This document shows, piece after piece, positions 19,357 to 28,545 of a DNA stretch of 64,000 nt. Numbering within the stretch: position 1 is the first letter of the stretch; the number at the start of each line of letters is the position of its first letter. Position numbers and translations under genes: made by a program. The DNA is from Flavobacterium sp. A45 (GTDB taxonomy: Bacteria > Bacteroidota > Bacteroidia > Flavobacteriales > Flavobacteriaceae). The notes under the pieces were generated by a model, which did no database searches, was not told where the DNA came from, and saw nothing but the letters and a program-made list of their open reading frames with translations. Location: NCBI RefSeq assembly GCF_002001005.1, contig NZ_MUNX01000065.1, positions 62,001 to 126,000 on the forward strand, read 5' to 3'.

Positions 19357-20463
19357 GTGTCAGAAGAACTTAAAAATAAAGCTTTATTCTCTCAAGTAGC
19401 CGAACTATTGCAAAATGCTCGACAACAGGTTTTGCGTACTGTAAATTCAACAATGGTTTATACCTATTTTGAAATAGGACGGATGATTGTAGAAGAAGAA
19501 CAAAACGGAAAAGACAGAGCCGAATATGGAAAGCAATTATTAAAAGGACTTTCTGATCAGTTGACTAATGAATTTGGGAAAGGATTTTCATTGAGGAATT
19601 TAGAGCAAATAAGAAAATTCTATTTAATTTATTCAAAATCCGAGACAGTGTTGCGGATTTTTAATATTCAAAAAACGCAGACAGTGTCTGCGGAATTGCT
19701 TGATAACAATTCGCAGACACTGTCTACGGAATTGAATTCAATAAAACCACAAATTCTTCTTTCATTTTTCAAACTAACGTGGTCTCATTATTCATTCTTA
19801 ATGCGAATTGACGATGAGGAAGAAAGACGTTTCTATGAAATTGAATCCGAAAAATACAATTGGAGTGTTCGCGAATTAAAACGACAATACGATTCGGCAC
19901 TTTATACACGATTGGCTTTAAGTCGGGATAAAGAAGGAATTTTGAAACTTTCTCAGGAAGGCCAGATTATAGAGAAGCCTAAAGATATTATCAAAGATCC
20001 CTATATTTTGGAGTTTTTAGGATTACCAGAATTACATCAGTATTCTGAATCGGAACTGGAAGAAGAGATTATCAATAAATTAGAGCATTTTTTATTGGAA
20101 TTGGGTCACGGTTTTACTTTTGTTGCAAGACAAAACAGAATTACTTTTGATGATAAACATTTTCGAATCGATTTAGTTTTCTACAATCGAATATTGAAAT
20201 GTTTTGTTTTAATTGATTTAAAAATAGGGGAATTAAAGCATCAGGATTTAGGACAAATGCAGATGTATGTCAATTATTACGACAGAGAAATGCGTTTGGA
20301 AGATGAAAATAAAACCATAGGAATTGTTCTTTGCCAAAATAAAAGTGATTTGGTTGTAGAATATACTTTACCTGAAAATAACGAGCAAATATTTGCCAGT
20401 AAATACAAAACAATTCTGCCAAGCAGAGAAGATTTAATACAATTAATTTCGGAATCAAAATAA
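19357..20463 (+). CDS. DUF1016/YhcG-type PD-(D/E)XK nuclease between parE and parC
   Basis: 368 residues starting with GTG at 19357, the only start that keeps the N-terminus MSEELKNKALF. The N-terminal DUF1016 domain (about 10-90) has VYTYFEIGRMIVEEE. A 12-residue tandem repeat follows (about 95-131), then TWSHYSFLMRI and the C-terminal nuclease domain with IDLVFYNR and VLIDLKIGEL. These give the PD-(D/E)XK core, with Asp in place of the more common Glu before the Leu-Lys. The gene lies 13 bases after parE and its stop abuts the parC ATG directly, so all three are probably co-transcribed. Family members are predicted DNA nucleases, found both alone and beside restriction systems; the role here is unknown. 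Confidence 0.88.
   Translation: MSEELKNKALFSQVAELLQNARQQVLRTVNSTMVYTYFEIGRMIVEEEQNGKDRAEYGKQLLKGLSDQLTNEFGKGFSLRNLEQIRKFYLIYSKSETVLRIFNIQKTQTVSAELLDNNSQTLSTELNSIKPQILLSFFKLTWSHYSFLMRIDDEEERRFYEIESEKYNWSVRELKRQYDSALYTRLALSRDKEGILKLSQEGQIIEKPKDIIKDPYILEFLGLPELHQYSESELEEEIINKLEHFLLELGHGFTFVARQNRITFDDKHFRIDLVFYNRILKCFVLIDLKIGELKHQDLGQMQMYVNYYDREMRLEDENKTIGIVLCQNKSDLVVEYTLPENNEQIFASKYKTILPSREDLIQLISESK
19640..19734 (+). repeat. Three-copy 36-bp tandem repeat with palindromic core inside nuclease gene
   Basis: The sequence AGACA starts at 19643, 19679 and 19715, an exact 36-base period that keeps the frame. Copy 2 (19676-19692) is a perfect palindrome with 8-base arms, copy 3 (19712-19728) has one mismatch, and copy 1 is degenerate. 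Confidence 0.85.
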
Positions 20464-23190
20464 ATGAAAGACGAAGAAGACGATAACATAATTCCAGCAA
20501 ACGAAGACAATAATTCGGAGGATTATTCTAATGATGAAAATCAAGAGGATAATGATTCGGAAGATATTATTGAGGTAGATGCCAAACATTTTGAAGGACA
20601 GCATTTTTACGAAAATCAGGAAGAGGAAGGTGAGGGCGTGATTACGAAAGTAACCGGTATGTACAAAGACTGGTTTTTGGATTATGCATCGTACGTAATT
20701 CTTGAACGTGCTGTTCCTGCTATTGAGGATGGTTTCAAGCCAGTGCAGCGCCGTATTATGCACTCTTTGAAAGAGCTGGATGACGGCCGTTACAATAAAG
20801 TTGCCAATGTTGTTGGTCACACCATGCAGTATCATCCGCACGGTGATCAGAGTATTGGTGATGCGATGGTGCAGATTGGCCAGAAAGAATTACTGATTGA
20901 CTGCCAGGGAAACTGGGGGAATATCTTGACGGGTGATGGCGCTGCTGCTTCCCGTTATATCGAAGCACGTTTGTCAAAATTTGCTTTGGAGGTATTGTAT
21001 TCTCCAAAAATTACCGATTGGGGCGTTTCCTATGATGGACGCCGTGCAGAGCCTAACAATCTTCCGGTAAAGTTTCCGTTGCTTTTGGCTCAAGGGGCTG
21101 AAGGTATTGCGGTTGGTCTTTCGACAAAAGTTTTGCCTCATAATTTTAATGAGCTCATTGATGCGTCGATTAAAATATTGAAAGGAAAACCATTCACCTT
21201 ATATCCGGATTTCTTGACACAAGGTATTGCCGATGTGTCGAATTACAATGACGGGATGCGCGGAGGACGTGTTCGGGTGCGAGCCAAAATTGGACAGCTT
21301 GACAAAAATACGCTGGTGATTACCCAAATTCCGTTTTCGACTAATACAACAACTTTGATTGACAGTATTTTGAAAGCCAATGATAAAGGCAAAATCAAAA
21401 TCAAGAAAATTGAAGACAATACCGCTGCTGATGTTGAAATATTAATTCATCTTTTCCCGGGCGTTTCTCCAGATAAAACGATTGATGCTTTGTTTGCTTT
21501 TACAGCTTGCGAAACTTCAGTAGCACCTTTGGGTTGTGTAATTGAAGATAATAAACCATTGTTTATAGGGGTTTCGGATATGTTGAAGATTTCAACTAAC
21601 AGAACAGTTGATTTGCTTCGGCAAGAGCTGGAAATTCAGTTGGAAGAATTAAAAAATAAATGGCATTTCTCAACTTTGGAAAAAATCTTCATTCGTGAAG
21701 AAATGTATATCGATTTCAAATTGTATGGTGACAGAGAATCGCTCTATGTTTATTTGTATGACCGATTTGAGCCTTTCAAGAAATCATTTGTCAGAGAAAT
21801 TCATGATGATGACCTGCAGCGACTGACTCAGATTCCGATGATTCGTATCACTCGTTTTGACTCTGATAAGGCCGATGATTTTATCGCTAAGCTGGAAGAT
21901 GAAATGAAGGAAGTGGAGCATAATTTGGAACATCTTACCGATTTTGCGATTGCATATTTTACAAAATTAAAAGAGAAATACGGAAAAGGAAGAGAACGCC
22001 AAACGGAGCTGCGTATTTTTGATGATATTGAAGCGACTAAAGTAGTTTTGAGAAATACCAAATTGTATGTAAACAGGGAAGAAGGTTTCGTTGGAACCAG
22101 TTTGAAAAAAGACGAATATGTTACGGATTGTTCCGATATTGATGATGTAATTGTTTTTCTAAGAGATGGGAAGATGATGATTACTAAAGTCGATGCCAAA
22201 ACGTTCGTAGGTAAAGATATTATCCATATTGCAATTTTTGACAAAAGCGATAAGCGTACGATTTATAACATGATTTATCGTGACGGAAAATCGGGGCCTT
22301 CATATATAAAACGTTTCAATGTTTCGGGGGTTACTCGAGATAAATTATACGATTTGACCAATGAAAGCAAAGGCTCACAAACTTTATATTTTTCTTGTAA
22401 TCCAAATGGAGAAGCTGAGGTAATTACAATTTTATTACGCCAAGTTGGAAGTATTAAAAAGCTGAAATTTGATATTGATTTTGCTTCATTGGCGATCAAA
22501 GGGCGTGCTTCTAAAGGGAATTTGGTTACCAAATATCCGATTAAGAAGATTGAATTAAAGGAAAAAGGTATTTCTACCTTACTGCCAAGAAAAATCTGGT
22601 TTGATGACACAGTTCAGCGATTGAATGTGGATGCAAGAGGAGAACTGTTGGGCGAATTCAGACCAAGTGACAAGATTTTAGTGATTTCGCAAGGTGGAAA
22701 AATTAAAGTCATTACGCCCGAATTGTCAACACATTTCGATGAAGATATGATTGTTTTGGAGAAATGGGTTCCTAAAAAGCCTATTTCGGCGATTTATTAT
22801 GACGGTGAAAAAGAGCGTTACTACATCAAGCGTTTCTTGGTAGAAACCGAAAATAAAGAGGATAGTTTTATCACCGAACATGCCAATTCCAGATTGGAAA
22901 TTGTAGCGACAGATTATCGTCCTGTGGCCGAATTAGTTTTTGCCAAAGTAAAAGGTGTGCAGAAAGAGAATATGACTGTAGATATTGAGGCTTTCATTGC
23001 GGTAAAAGGATTTAAAGCTCTTGGTAATCAGTTGACAACAGATAAACTTAAGCAGGTTAATTTGTTAGAACCTTTGCCATATGAAGCCCCTGAAGAAATA
23101 GTTCCCGAAGAAATAGAAGTACAAGGAGAAACAAATTCCGATGATATGGATGTCCAATTGGATGATGACGGACAGGTTACTTTGTTTTAG
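20464..23190 (+). CDS. parC: DNA topoisomerase IV subunit A
   Basis: 908-residue DNA-cleaving subunit of topoisomerase IV. The conserved body starts near residue 60 with MYKDWFLDYASYVILERAVP, the catalytic tyrosine is Tyr165 in AASRYIEARLS, and the winged-helix region has HPHGDQSIGDAMV before it. A coiled region spans about 430-510, and a beta-propeller-like C-terminal domain extends to about 860. The first 58 residues and the tail are strongly acidic (Asp, Glu, Asn), beyond the conserved core. The ATG follows the nuclease stop with no gap. Confidence 0.95.
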   Translation: MKDEEDDNIIPANEDNNSEDYSNDENQEDNDSEDIIEVDAKHFEGQHFYENQEEEGEGVITKVTGMYKDWFLDYASYVILERAVPAIEDGFKPVQRRIMHSLKELDDGRYNKVANVVGHTMQYHPHGDQSIGDAMVQIGQKELLIDCQGNWGNILTGDGAAASRYIEARLSKFALEVLYSPKITDWGVSYDGRRAEPNNLPVKFPLLLAQGAEGIAVGLSTKVLPHNFNELIDASIKILKGKPFTLYPDFLTQGIADVSNYNDGMRGGRVRVRAKIGQLDKNTLVITQIPFSTNTTTLIDSILKANDKGKIKIKKIEDNTAADVEILIHLFPGVSPDKTIDALFAFTACETSVAPLGCVIEDNKPLFIGVSDMLKISTNRTVDLLRQELEIQLEELKNKWHFSTLEKIFIREEMYIDFKLYGDRESLYVYLYDRFEPFKKSFVREIHDDDLQRLTQIPMIRITRFDSDKADDFIAKLEDEMKEVEHNLEHLTDFAIAYFTKLKEKYGKGRERQTELRIFDDIEATKVVLRNTKLYVNREEGFVGTSLKKDEYVTDCSDIDDVIVFLRDGKMMITKVDAKTFVGKDIIHIAIFDKSDKRTIYNMIYRDGKSGPSYIKRFNVSGVTRDKLYDLTNESKGSQTLYFSCNPNGEAEVITILLRQVGSIKKLKFDIDFASLAIKGRASKGNLVTKYPIKKIELKEKGISTLLPRKIWFDDTVQRLNVDARGELLGEFRPSDKILVISQGGKIKVITPELSTHFDEDMIVLEKWVPKKPISAIYYDGEKERYYIKRFLVETENKEDSFITEHANSRLEIVATDYRPVAELVFAKVKGVQKENMTVDIEAFIAVKGFKALGNQLTTDKLKQVNLLEPLPYEAPEEIVPEEIEVQGETNSDDMDVQLDDDGQVTLF

Positions 23191-23206
23191 AATAAACAGG
23201 ATTTAG

Positions 23207-23301
23207 TTTTAACCATTTAAGAAATTTAAGAAAATATAAGTTTTTGCTTTTTTGCATTCAAGCTTAAATAAACTTATATTTCTTATATGGTTAACTTTTT
23301 T
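23207..23301. terminator. Bidirectional terminator between parC and fbp
   Basis: A long imperfect inverted repeat. The arm starting TTAACCAT at 23209 pairs with the arm ending ATGGTTAA at 23294, with AAG/CTT-rich centres, in the gap between convergent genes. T-rich stretches flank it on both sides. Confidence 0.7.
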
Positions 23302-23335
23302 GGAGCGTTTTTTTTATCGCATCCATCAACAATCC

Positions 23336-24355
23336 TTAGTATTTACTCAATTTTGCTTTCTCCATACATTCTTCTACTTTGTTGACCATATTGGAGCTTC
23401 CACAAAAGAAAGCAGTTCTTTCATGCAATGAAGTTGGAATAATTTCCATTACTCTATTAAATCCATCGGATGCTTTTCCTCCAGCTTGTTCGACTATAAA
23501 CGCCATTGGATTGCATTCGTATAAAAGTCTCAGTTTTCCTTTAAGCGCCTTAGAACTTGTTGGGTATAAGTAGATTCCGCCTTTGATTATATTTCTGTGA
23601 ATATCGGAAGCAAGACTGCCTATGTATCTCGAAGTATAAGGTCTGTCTTCTTCTTCCAATTGGCAATATTTAATGTAATCTTTTACGCCTTGTGGGAAAT
23701 GAACATAATTTCCCTCGTTTACTGAATATATTGAGCCGTCAACGGGAACTTTCATCTTCGGGTGAGACAAGTAAAAGGTCCCGATGGCGGGATTTAGCGT
23801 AAAACCGTTTACGCCGCAACCTGTAGTATAAACGAGCATAGTTGAGGTTCCGTAAATCACATAACCTGCAGCCACCTGATTGGTTCCTGGTTGTAAAAAA
23901 TCTTCCATTTTAACTGGAGTTCCCACAGGTGTTATTCTTCGATACACTGAAAAAATGGTTCCAACCGATACATTTACATCAATATTGGAAGAGCCATCCA
24001 AGGGATCCATCAATAGGACATACTTATTATTGTTGCCTTTATCACTGCCTTGAACAGTTATGAAATCATCATTTTCTTCTGAAGCGATACCACATACGAT
24101 TTCTCGGTTTATAAGAGTTTGAATAAAAACTTCATTGGCATAAACATCCAATTTTTGTTGATCTTCGCCTTGAATGTTTTTTTCTCCGACACCTCCAATG
24201 ATATCAACCAATCCCGCTTTGTTCACTTTATAACTGACTACTTTGGCAGCCAATTTTATAGAATTAAAAATCCGAGACAATTCACCCGATGAATAGGGAA
24301 AATCTTTTTGGTTCTCTATTATAAATTCGCCTAATGTTTTATTGTTCTCTTGCAT
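23336..24355 (-). CDS. fbp: Fructose-1,6-bisphosphatase, class I
   Basis: 339-residue enzyme of gluconeogenesis that hydrolyses fructose 1,6-bisphosphate to fructose 6-phosphate. The metal-binding signature [12 protein letters not shown] and upstream EEND are clear, as is the C-terminal [20 protein letters not shown]. Length is that of a class I enzyme. It follows the CE12 esterase gene by only 35 bases on the same strand, so it may be read through from the pectin block, which would suit growth on uronates where hexose must be made from triose. Confidence 0.95.
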   Translation of the reverse strand: MQENNKTLGEFIIENQKDFPYSSGELSRIFNSIKLAAKVVSYKVNKAGLVDIIGGVGEKNIQGEDQQKLDVYANEVFIQTLINREIVCGIASEENDDFITVQGSDKGNNNKYVLLMDPLDGSSNIDVNVSVGTIFSVYRRITPVGTPVKMEDFLQPGTNQVAAGYVIYGTSTMLVYTTGCGVNGFTLNPAIGTFYLSHPKMKVPVDGSIYSVNEGNYVHFPQGVKDYIKYCQLEEEDRPYTSRYIGSLASDIHRNIIKGGIYLYPTSSKALKGKLRLLYECNPMAFIVEQAGGKASDGFNRVMEIIPTSLHERTAFFCGSSNMVNKVEECMEKAKLSKY

Positions 24356-24390
24356 TTTTATAACTATTTGAATAGTTGAAATTTACATTA

Positions 24391-25122
24391 TTATTTTATA
24401 TGTTGAACCAAATCCAATTTTGTTTTTTTTAATTCTTCAACGGCTAATTTTGCAATGGCTGTAGCTCCTTCTACCGACAAATGAGTATTGTCCTCAATAC
24501 CTTGTAAAAAACAGGCATTTTCACCTGGCTTATAATGCAAATGCAATTTTTTTGACTTTTCAGGACCGTATGATCTTTCTAATATTTCGGTATAATACTG
24601 TAAATCTATAAACGGAACAGTAAATTCTTGTGCCACAAGTCGCATTTCCAAAGGATAATCTCCATGTGAATCGATTAACACTCCTTGCTCATTAAAAGTT
24701 CTTCGGGTGATGGAAGAGAATAAAATAGGAGTAGCTCCTTTTTTGCGGGTTTCGGTTACAAAACGAATTAAATTGTATCGGTATGCGGTGTGGGGATTGG
24801 TATAACGTGTAGAATCTGTTACTTTTCCGTCATTGTGTCCAAATTGGATGAAAACATAATCTCCTGGTTTCAAAACATTATAGACGGCATCCCAAAGTTT
24901 AAAATCGATGAAACTCTTGGTGCTACGGCCATTCATTGCTCTGTTGTCAATAATTACATTGTCATTGAAAAACTGAGGTAATACTTGTCCCCAACCACGT
25001 TCTGGATTGTCTTCTACGAGTAATTTATTAGCCATTGTAGAATCTCCAATAGTATAGATAGTTGGCTTTTGTGCGAAACAATTAATCGAAAGGAATGTGA
25101 AAATCAATATGTAGTGTTTCAT
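24391..25122 (-). CDS. Rhamnogalacturonan acetylesterase-like SGNH hydrolase (CE12)
   Basis: 243 residues with a signal peptide (1-17, ending CFAQ). SGNH esterase blocks are present: the nucleophile Ser in TIGDSTMA near residue 28, the Gly block in NRAMNGRSTKSF, FGHNDGK with the Asn, and the catalytic Asp and His in DNTHLS near the C-terminus. The family removes acetyl groups from the galacturonate of rhamnogalacturonan I. The surrounding pectin enzymes support that substrate. It is the last carbohydrate enzyme of the block, 20 bases below the GH28 gene. Confidence 0.88.
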   Translation of the reverse strand: MKHYILIFTFLSINCFAQKPTIYTIGDSTMANKLLVEDNPERGWGQVLPQFFNDNVIIDNRAMNGRSTKSFIDFKLWDAVYNVLKPGDYVFIQFGHNDGKVTDSTRYTNPHTAYRYNLIRFVTETRKKGATPILFSSITRRTFNEQGVLIDSHGDYPLEMRLVAQEFTVPFIDLQYYTEILERSYGPEKSKKLHLHYKPGENACFLQGIEDNTHLSVEGATAIAKLAVEELKKTKLDLVQHIK

Positions 25123-25142
25123 TTTCAGTTTGTTTAAAATTA

Positions 25143-26492
25143 TTATTTAGCTGCTGATGGAGTTGTGGCTTTTTCGCCAATTACGACTTCATTAATGGAT
25201 ATTTTTTCAGAATTGGTAACAGTCATTCCGTTTTTTGCAGATAGTATATTTATGTTATCCAATTTAATGTTCTCGACTTTTTGGGTAGGGAATCCTTCAA
25301 TTACAATTCCTGTATTTGTAGCTTCCTGACAACTAATATTGGAAAAAGAAATATTAGAAACTTTAGAAGGATATAATCCGCCACCTTCTCCATGATAATT
25401 TGCTGTGATATAAAGACAGTCTTCTACTTTTCCAAAGGCTATGTTATTGAAATAAATATTTTTGATAAAACCTCCGCGATCCGAATTTGTTTTGATAAAA
25501 ATACCTCGTTTTAAATAGCCTCGAAATTTGCTGTTTTCTACATATACATTTCGAACTCCAGCAGACATTTCACTTCCAATTACAATTGCATGCAAACCTT
25601 TGAATTCACAATTTCTGATGACAATATTTTCAGAAGGAGTATTGGAATTGCTACGTCCTTCATCATCTCTTCCCGCTTTGATGGCGACATTATCGTCTGC
25701 ATTGTCAAATTGGATGTTTTCAATTAAAATGTCGCTGGAATATTCAGGATCGATACCGTCATTATTATTGTTATGGGCATTGTATTTCAGTCCACGAAGC
25801 GTTATGCTTTTACTTTTCAGCAAATGGATACACCAAAAAGGAGAATCTTCTATTTGAACATTTTCAAAAAGAATATTTTTTGAATTGATAAACTGAATCA
25901 ATTGAGGTCTTAAATAATGACCATCACCAAAAATTCTCTCCTTGACCGGAATGTTTTTATGGTTCATTTCCCTGCTTAATAGTTGGTCTTTCTTTTCAAG
26001 CGGTTTCCATTTTATCCAAGTGTTTTTGGCCTCACCATCGATGATTCCATTTCCGGTAATGGCTACGTTTTCGACGTTGTTGCCATATATCATTGGGCTA
26101 TAATTGTAAAGCATTGTTCCTTCCCAACTAGTCAGAACCAATGGATAGTTTTTTGGATTGGAACCAAATCGGATTTTTGCGCCGTCTTTTAAATGCAATT
26201 TTACATTGCTTGCAAAATGAATGGGACCATTTAGGGTATAAATTCCCTTTGCGACAATAATTGTACCTCCGTTATTTTTTTTGCAAAGAGCCATTGCTTT
26301 ATCAAAAGCGGGTTTGGAATCACTAATGGAATCACCTTTTGCACCTAGTTTTGTTACTTCGATTTTGTACGAAGGAATAATAGGCAATTGAATGCGCTTG
26401 ATTATAGCATCAACAGAATCTGTTGGGAAAGCATTTTCCTGACCAAAACTGTGTAACGAAAAAAGTAATATAAGAATGAATTTATATCGCAT
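25143..26492 (-). CDS. Glycoside hydrolase family 28 (polygalacturonase-like)
   Basis: 449-residue secreted enzyme with a signal peptide (1-16, ending SFGQ) and a right-handed beta-helix. GH28 blocks are NNNDGIDPEYS, DDNVAIKAGRD, IVIGSEMSAGVRNV, and RGIFIKTNSDRGG, which carry the catalytic aspartates, His and the Arg-x-Lys motif in variant form (GIFIKT). GH28 enzymes hydrolyse homogalacturonan or the backbone or side groups of rhamnogalacturonan. It differs from the other GH28 in the window at many positions, so the two probably act on different linkages. Confidence 0.9.
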   Translation of the reverse strand: MRYKFILILLFSLHSFGQENAFPTDSVDAIIKRIQLPIIPSYKIEVTKLGAKGDSISDSKPAFDKAMALCKKNNGGTIIVAKGIYTLNGPIHFASNVKLHLKDGAKIRFGSNPKNYPLVLTSWEGTMLYNYSPMIYGNNVENVAITGNGIIDGEAKNTWIKWKPLEKKDQLLSREMNHKNIPVKERIFGDGHYLRPQLIQFINSKNILFENVQIEDSPFWCIHLLKSKSITLRGLKYNAHNNNNDGIDPEYSSDILIENIQFDNADDNVAIKAGRDDEGRSNSNTPSENIVIRNCEFKGLHAIVIGSEMSAGVRNVYVENSKFRGYLKRGIFIKTNSDRGGFIKNIYFNNIAFGKVEDCLYITANYHGEGGGLYPSKVSNISFSNISCQEATNTGIVIEGFPTQKVENIKLDNINILSAKNGMTVTNSEKISINEVVIGEKATTPSAAK

Positions 26493-26504
26493 AGCTTTTT
26501 AGTT

Positions 26505-28535
26505 TTAATTGAATTTTAGATACCATTGTTTTGTTGCTTTAGTACTATCCGAATCCAATATTTTTTCAATGGTATACTTTTTAGCCTCAGAATCTTTTAG
26601 TTGATGTGACCAAGAAACTCTGGTTTTAGGCTGAAACCCTTCACCAGTACATTTGTATTCAGCATAAAAGGAGGAGGTTTCAGCCTCCCGTTTTGACCAA
26701 TTGTGCCAACCTTCGGGAAGAATGTGTTTTCCCATTTCACAATTAATGTAAACGGTTTTGGCATAAGGCCTCCAAGGTCTTCCAAGATAGGCTTTGGTCA
26801 CTTTTTTATCGGCAGTGAGTTTGCAGTTTTTAAAAACATAGCCATAAGAAGTATCTTTTGGAGTAGAAGCAGCAGTAATGTAAGAGTCGCTTTTGCTGTG
26901 AATCGTACAGTTTTCAAATAGGGCAGTGGCATCTCCAAATATAAAATCGGTGGTGCCTTCGATATAACAATCTTTAAAATAATTTTTGGTTCCTTCTCCT
27001 GAGGTATAAAGAGTGTCTTGATTTCCTAGAAATGTACAGTTGCTGAATACAACTCTATTGGCATTTACATTCAAAGCAACTGCTTGCCCCACTTCACCTG
27101 AACTGTTTTGTATGGTTAGATTTTTAGCAATAAAATCATTCCCTTCGACCAAAACAGTATAGGTGTGAAAAGTACTGTTTCGGCCTAAATTTATTTTATT
27201 AAAATAATCATCGTATGTTATAATTGTTTTTTCTCGGCTTTCACCAATGAATGAAATGCAGGTATTCCAAGCATGAACTTTTACTTTTTCATAGTATGTT
27301 CCGTTTTTTATGAAGATGGTAATTCTCTGTGATGGATATGATTTGGCCGCATTCACCGCTTCTTGAATGGTTTTGAAATCGCCATTTCCATTTTGATCCA
27401 CCACAATATTGAATTCATCTTTTAAAGTGACTTCACTTTTTTTGAGGGAAATTATAGTTTCACTTTCCGAATTTTTTTTCCAGTTTGGGTATTTTTTCAA
27501 TACTTCTTTGGGTTCATTGGTGTACCAAGCATAACCCGTTCTTCGCTCTTGTCCAATTTCTGCCAAGGTTGCTTTTTTTATTCCGTCGCGGTCGCAAAAG
27601 AAAGGAGTATTGTCGCTAAGTTCCATAAAACGAGCCCATAAAGGTTCGGCGCTTGGATCTTTAACCATCACTTTTTCTATGATTTTACTATTGGGAACAG
27701 GAACACGTTCTTCTCTAAGGTCGGTGATTTTTGTTTTTTCGAACCAAACAAAAGCACTATTTACTGCTGCCACTATTTCGGGAGAGGGATTTTTAATGGA
27801 CATCAAAAGCAATACAATTTTTGCCGATTCTTTTCCGCTTAATGAAGGTAATTCATACGCTCTGGCTTTTGCGGGAAGCATCGTGATTTCATCGTGTTGC
27901 GCGCACCAGGCAGTAAGAACTTCATTTTGTTTGTATTGTGTTTTAAGGATACAATCTATTCCTTTATTGAAAGCTATTTTGGATTTTTCAATAGTTGCTT
28001 CTGATGGTTTTATACTGTAATAATCTGTTTTTTCTGCAATTTCCTTCAATACGTTTAGGATATGAACCATCGAATCGTCATTGTAGGTAATATGACTGTA
28101 ATATCCTTTTTTTAATGGATAGAATTGTGGCCAACCACCGTTTTCATATTGCGCTTTGAGCAAATAATCCAAACCCGAAAGAAATGCATTTTTATACCTT
28201 TCATCCGGAACTTGAGCATACATTTTGGACAGAAACAGCATTTCCTGACAAGTTGCGCCATTATCGGTTGTGATTTCGTTTAAATCTGTTTTTAGGGCAA
28301 TCAAATTTTGTTTTTCGGTTGCCGTCAATGGATTCTGCATTTGAATATTTTTCGGCCAACCGCCAATATTGCGTTGGTACAATAACACATTTTTGGCTAC
28401 TTCTTTGGCTTCAGCTGAAGCAAACCAAGTGCTTTCTTTATCATTAATAATTGAAGTCCATTTTTGTTCCTTTTGCGCTTGAATACTCGTGTTGAATATC
28501 AGAATTAATAGTATTGTGAGGATTATTTTATTCAT
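26505..28535 (-). CDS. Bifunctional pectate lyase (PL10) and pectin methylesterase (CE8)
   Basis: 676-residue secreted protein with a signal peptide (1-20). Residues about 25-340 form a PL10 pectate lyase, with GGWPKNIQMQNPL near 57, NGGWPQFYPLKKGYYSHITYNDDSMV near 134 and the late Arg-rich AEIGQERRTGYAWY. Residues about 368-676 form a CE8 methylesterase, with the catalytic aspartates in GNQDTLYTSGEG and TDFIFGDA and the Arg in LGRPWRPYAKTVY. One chain would therefore remove methyl groups and cleave the exposed galacturonan. It lies 12 bases upstream of the GH28 gene in the same transcript. Confidence 0.9.
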   Translation of the reverse strand: MNKIILTILLILIFNTSIQAQKEQKWTSIINDKESTWFASAEAKEVAKNVLLYQRNIGGWPKNIQMQNPLTATEKQNLIALKTDLNEITTDNGATCQEMLFLSKMYAQVPDERYKNAFLSGLDYLLKAQYENGGWPQFYPLKKGYYSHITYNDDSMVHILNVLKEIAEKTDYYSIKPSEATIEKSKIAFNKGIDCILKTQYKQNEVLTAWCAQHDEITMLPAKARAYELPSLSGKESAKIVLLLMSIKNPSPEIVAAVNSAFVWFEKTKITDLREERVPVPNSKIIEKVMVKDPSAEPLWARFMELSDNTPFFCDRDGIKKATLAEIGQERRTGYAWYTNEPKEVLKKYPNWKKNSESETIISLKKSEVTLKDEFNIVVDQNGNGDFKTIQEAVNAAKSYPSQRITIFIKNGTYYEKVKVHAWNTCISFIGESREKTIITYDDYFNKINLGRNSTFHTYTVLVEGNDFIAKNLTIQNSSGEVGQAVALNVNANRVVFSNCTFLGNQDTLYTSGEGTKNYFKDCYIEGTTDFIFGDATALFENCTIHSKSDSYITAASTPKDTSYGYVFKNCKLTADKKVTKAYLGRPWRPYAKTVYINCEMGKHILPEGWHNWSKREAETSSFYAEYKCTGEGFQPKTRVSWSHQLKDSEAKKYTIEKILDSDSTKATKQWYLKFN

Positions 28536-28545
28536 TATACAAGTG

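Noticed and set aside
19357-20463. Recent duplication linking the two DUF1016 genes
   Set aside because: The two proteins differ across most of their length and have different repeat sequences, so they are independent copies.
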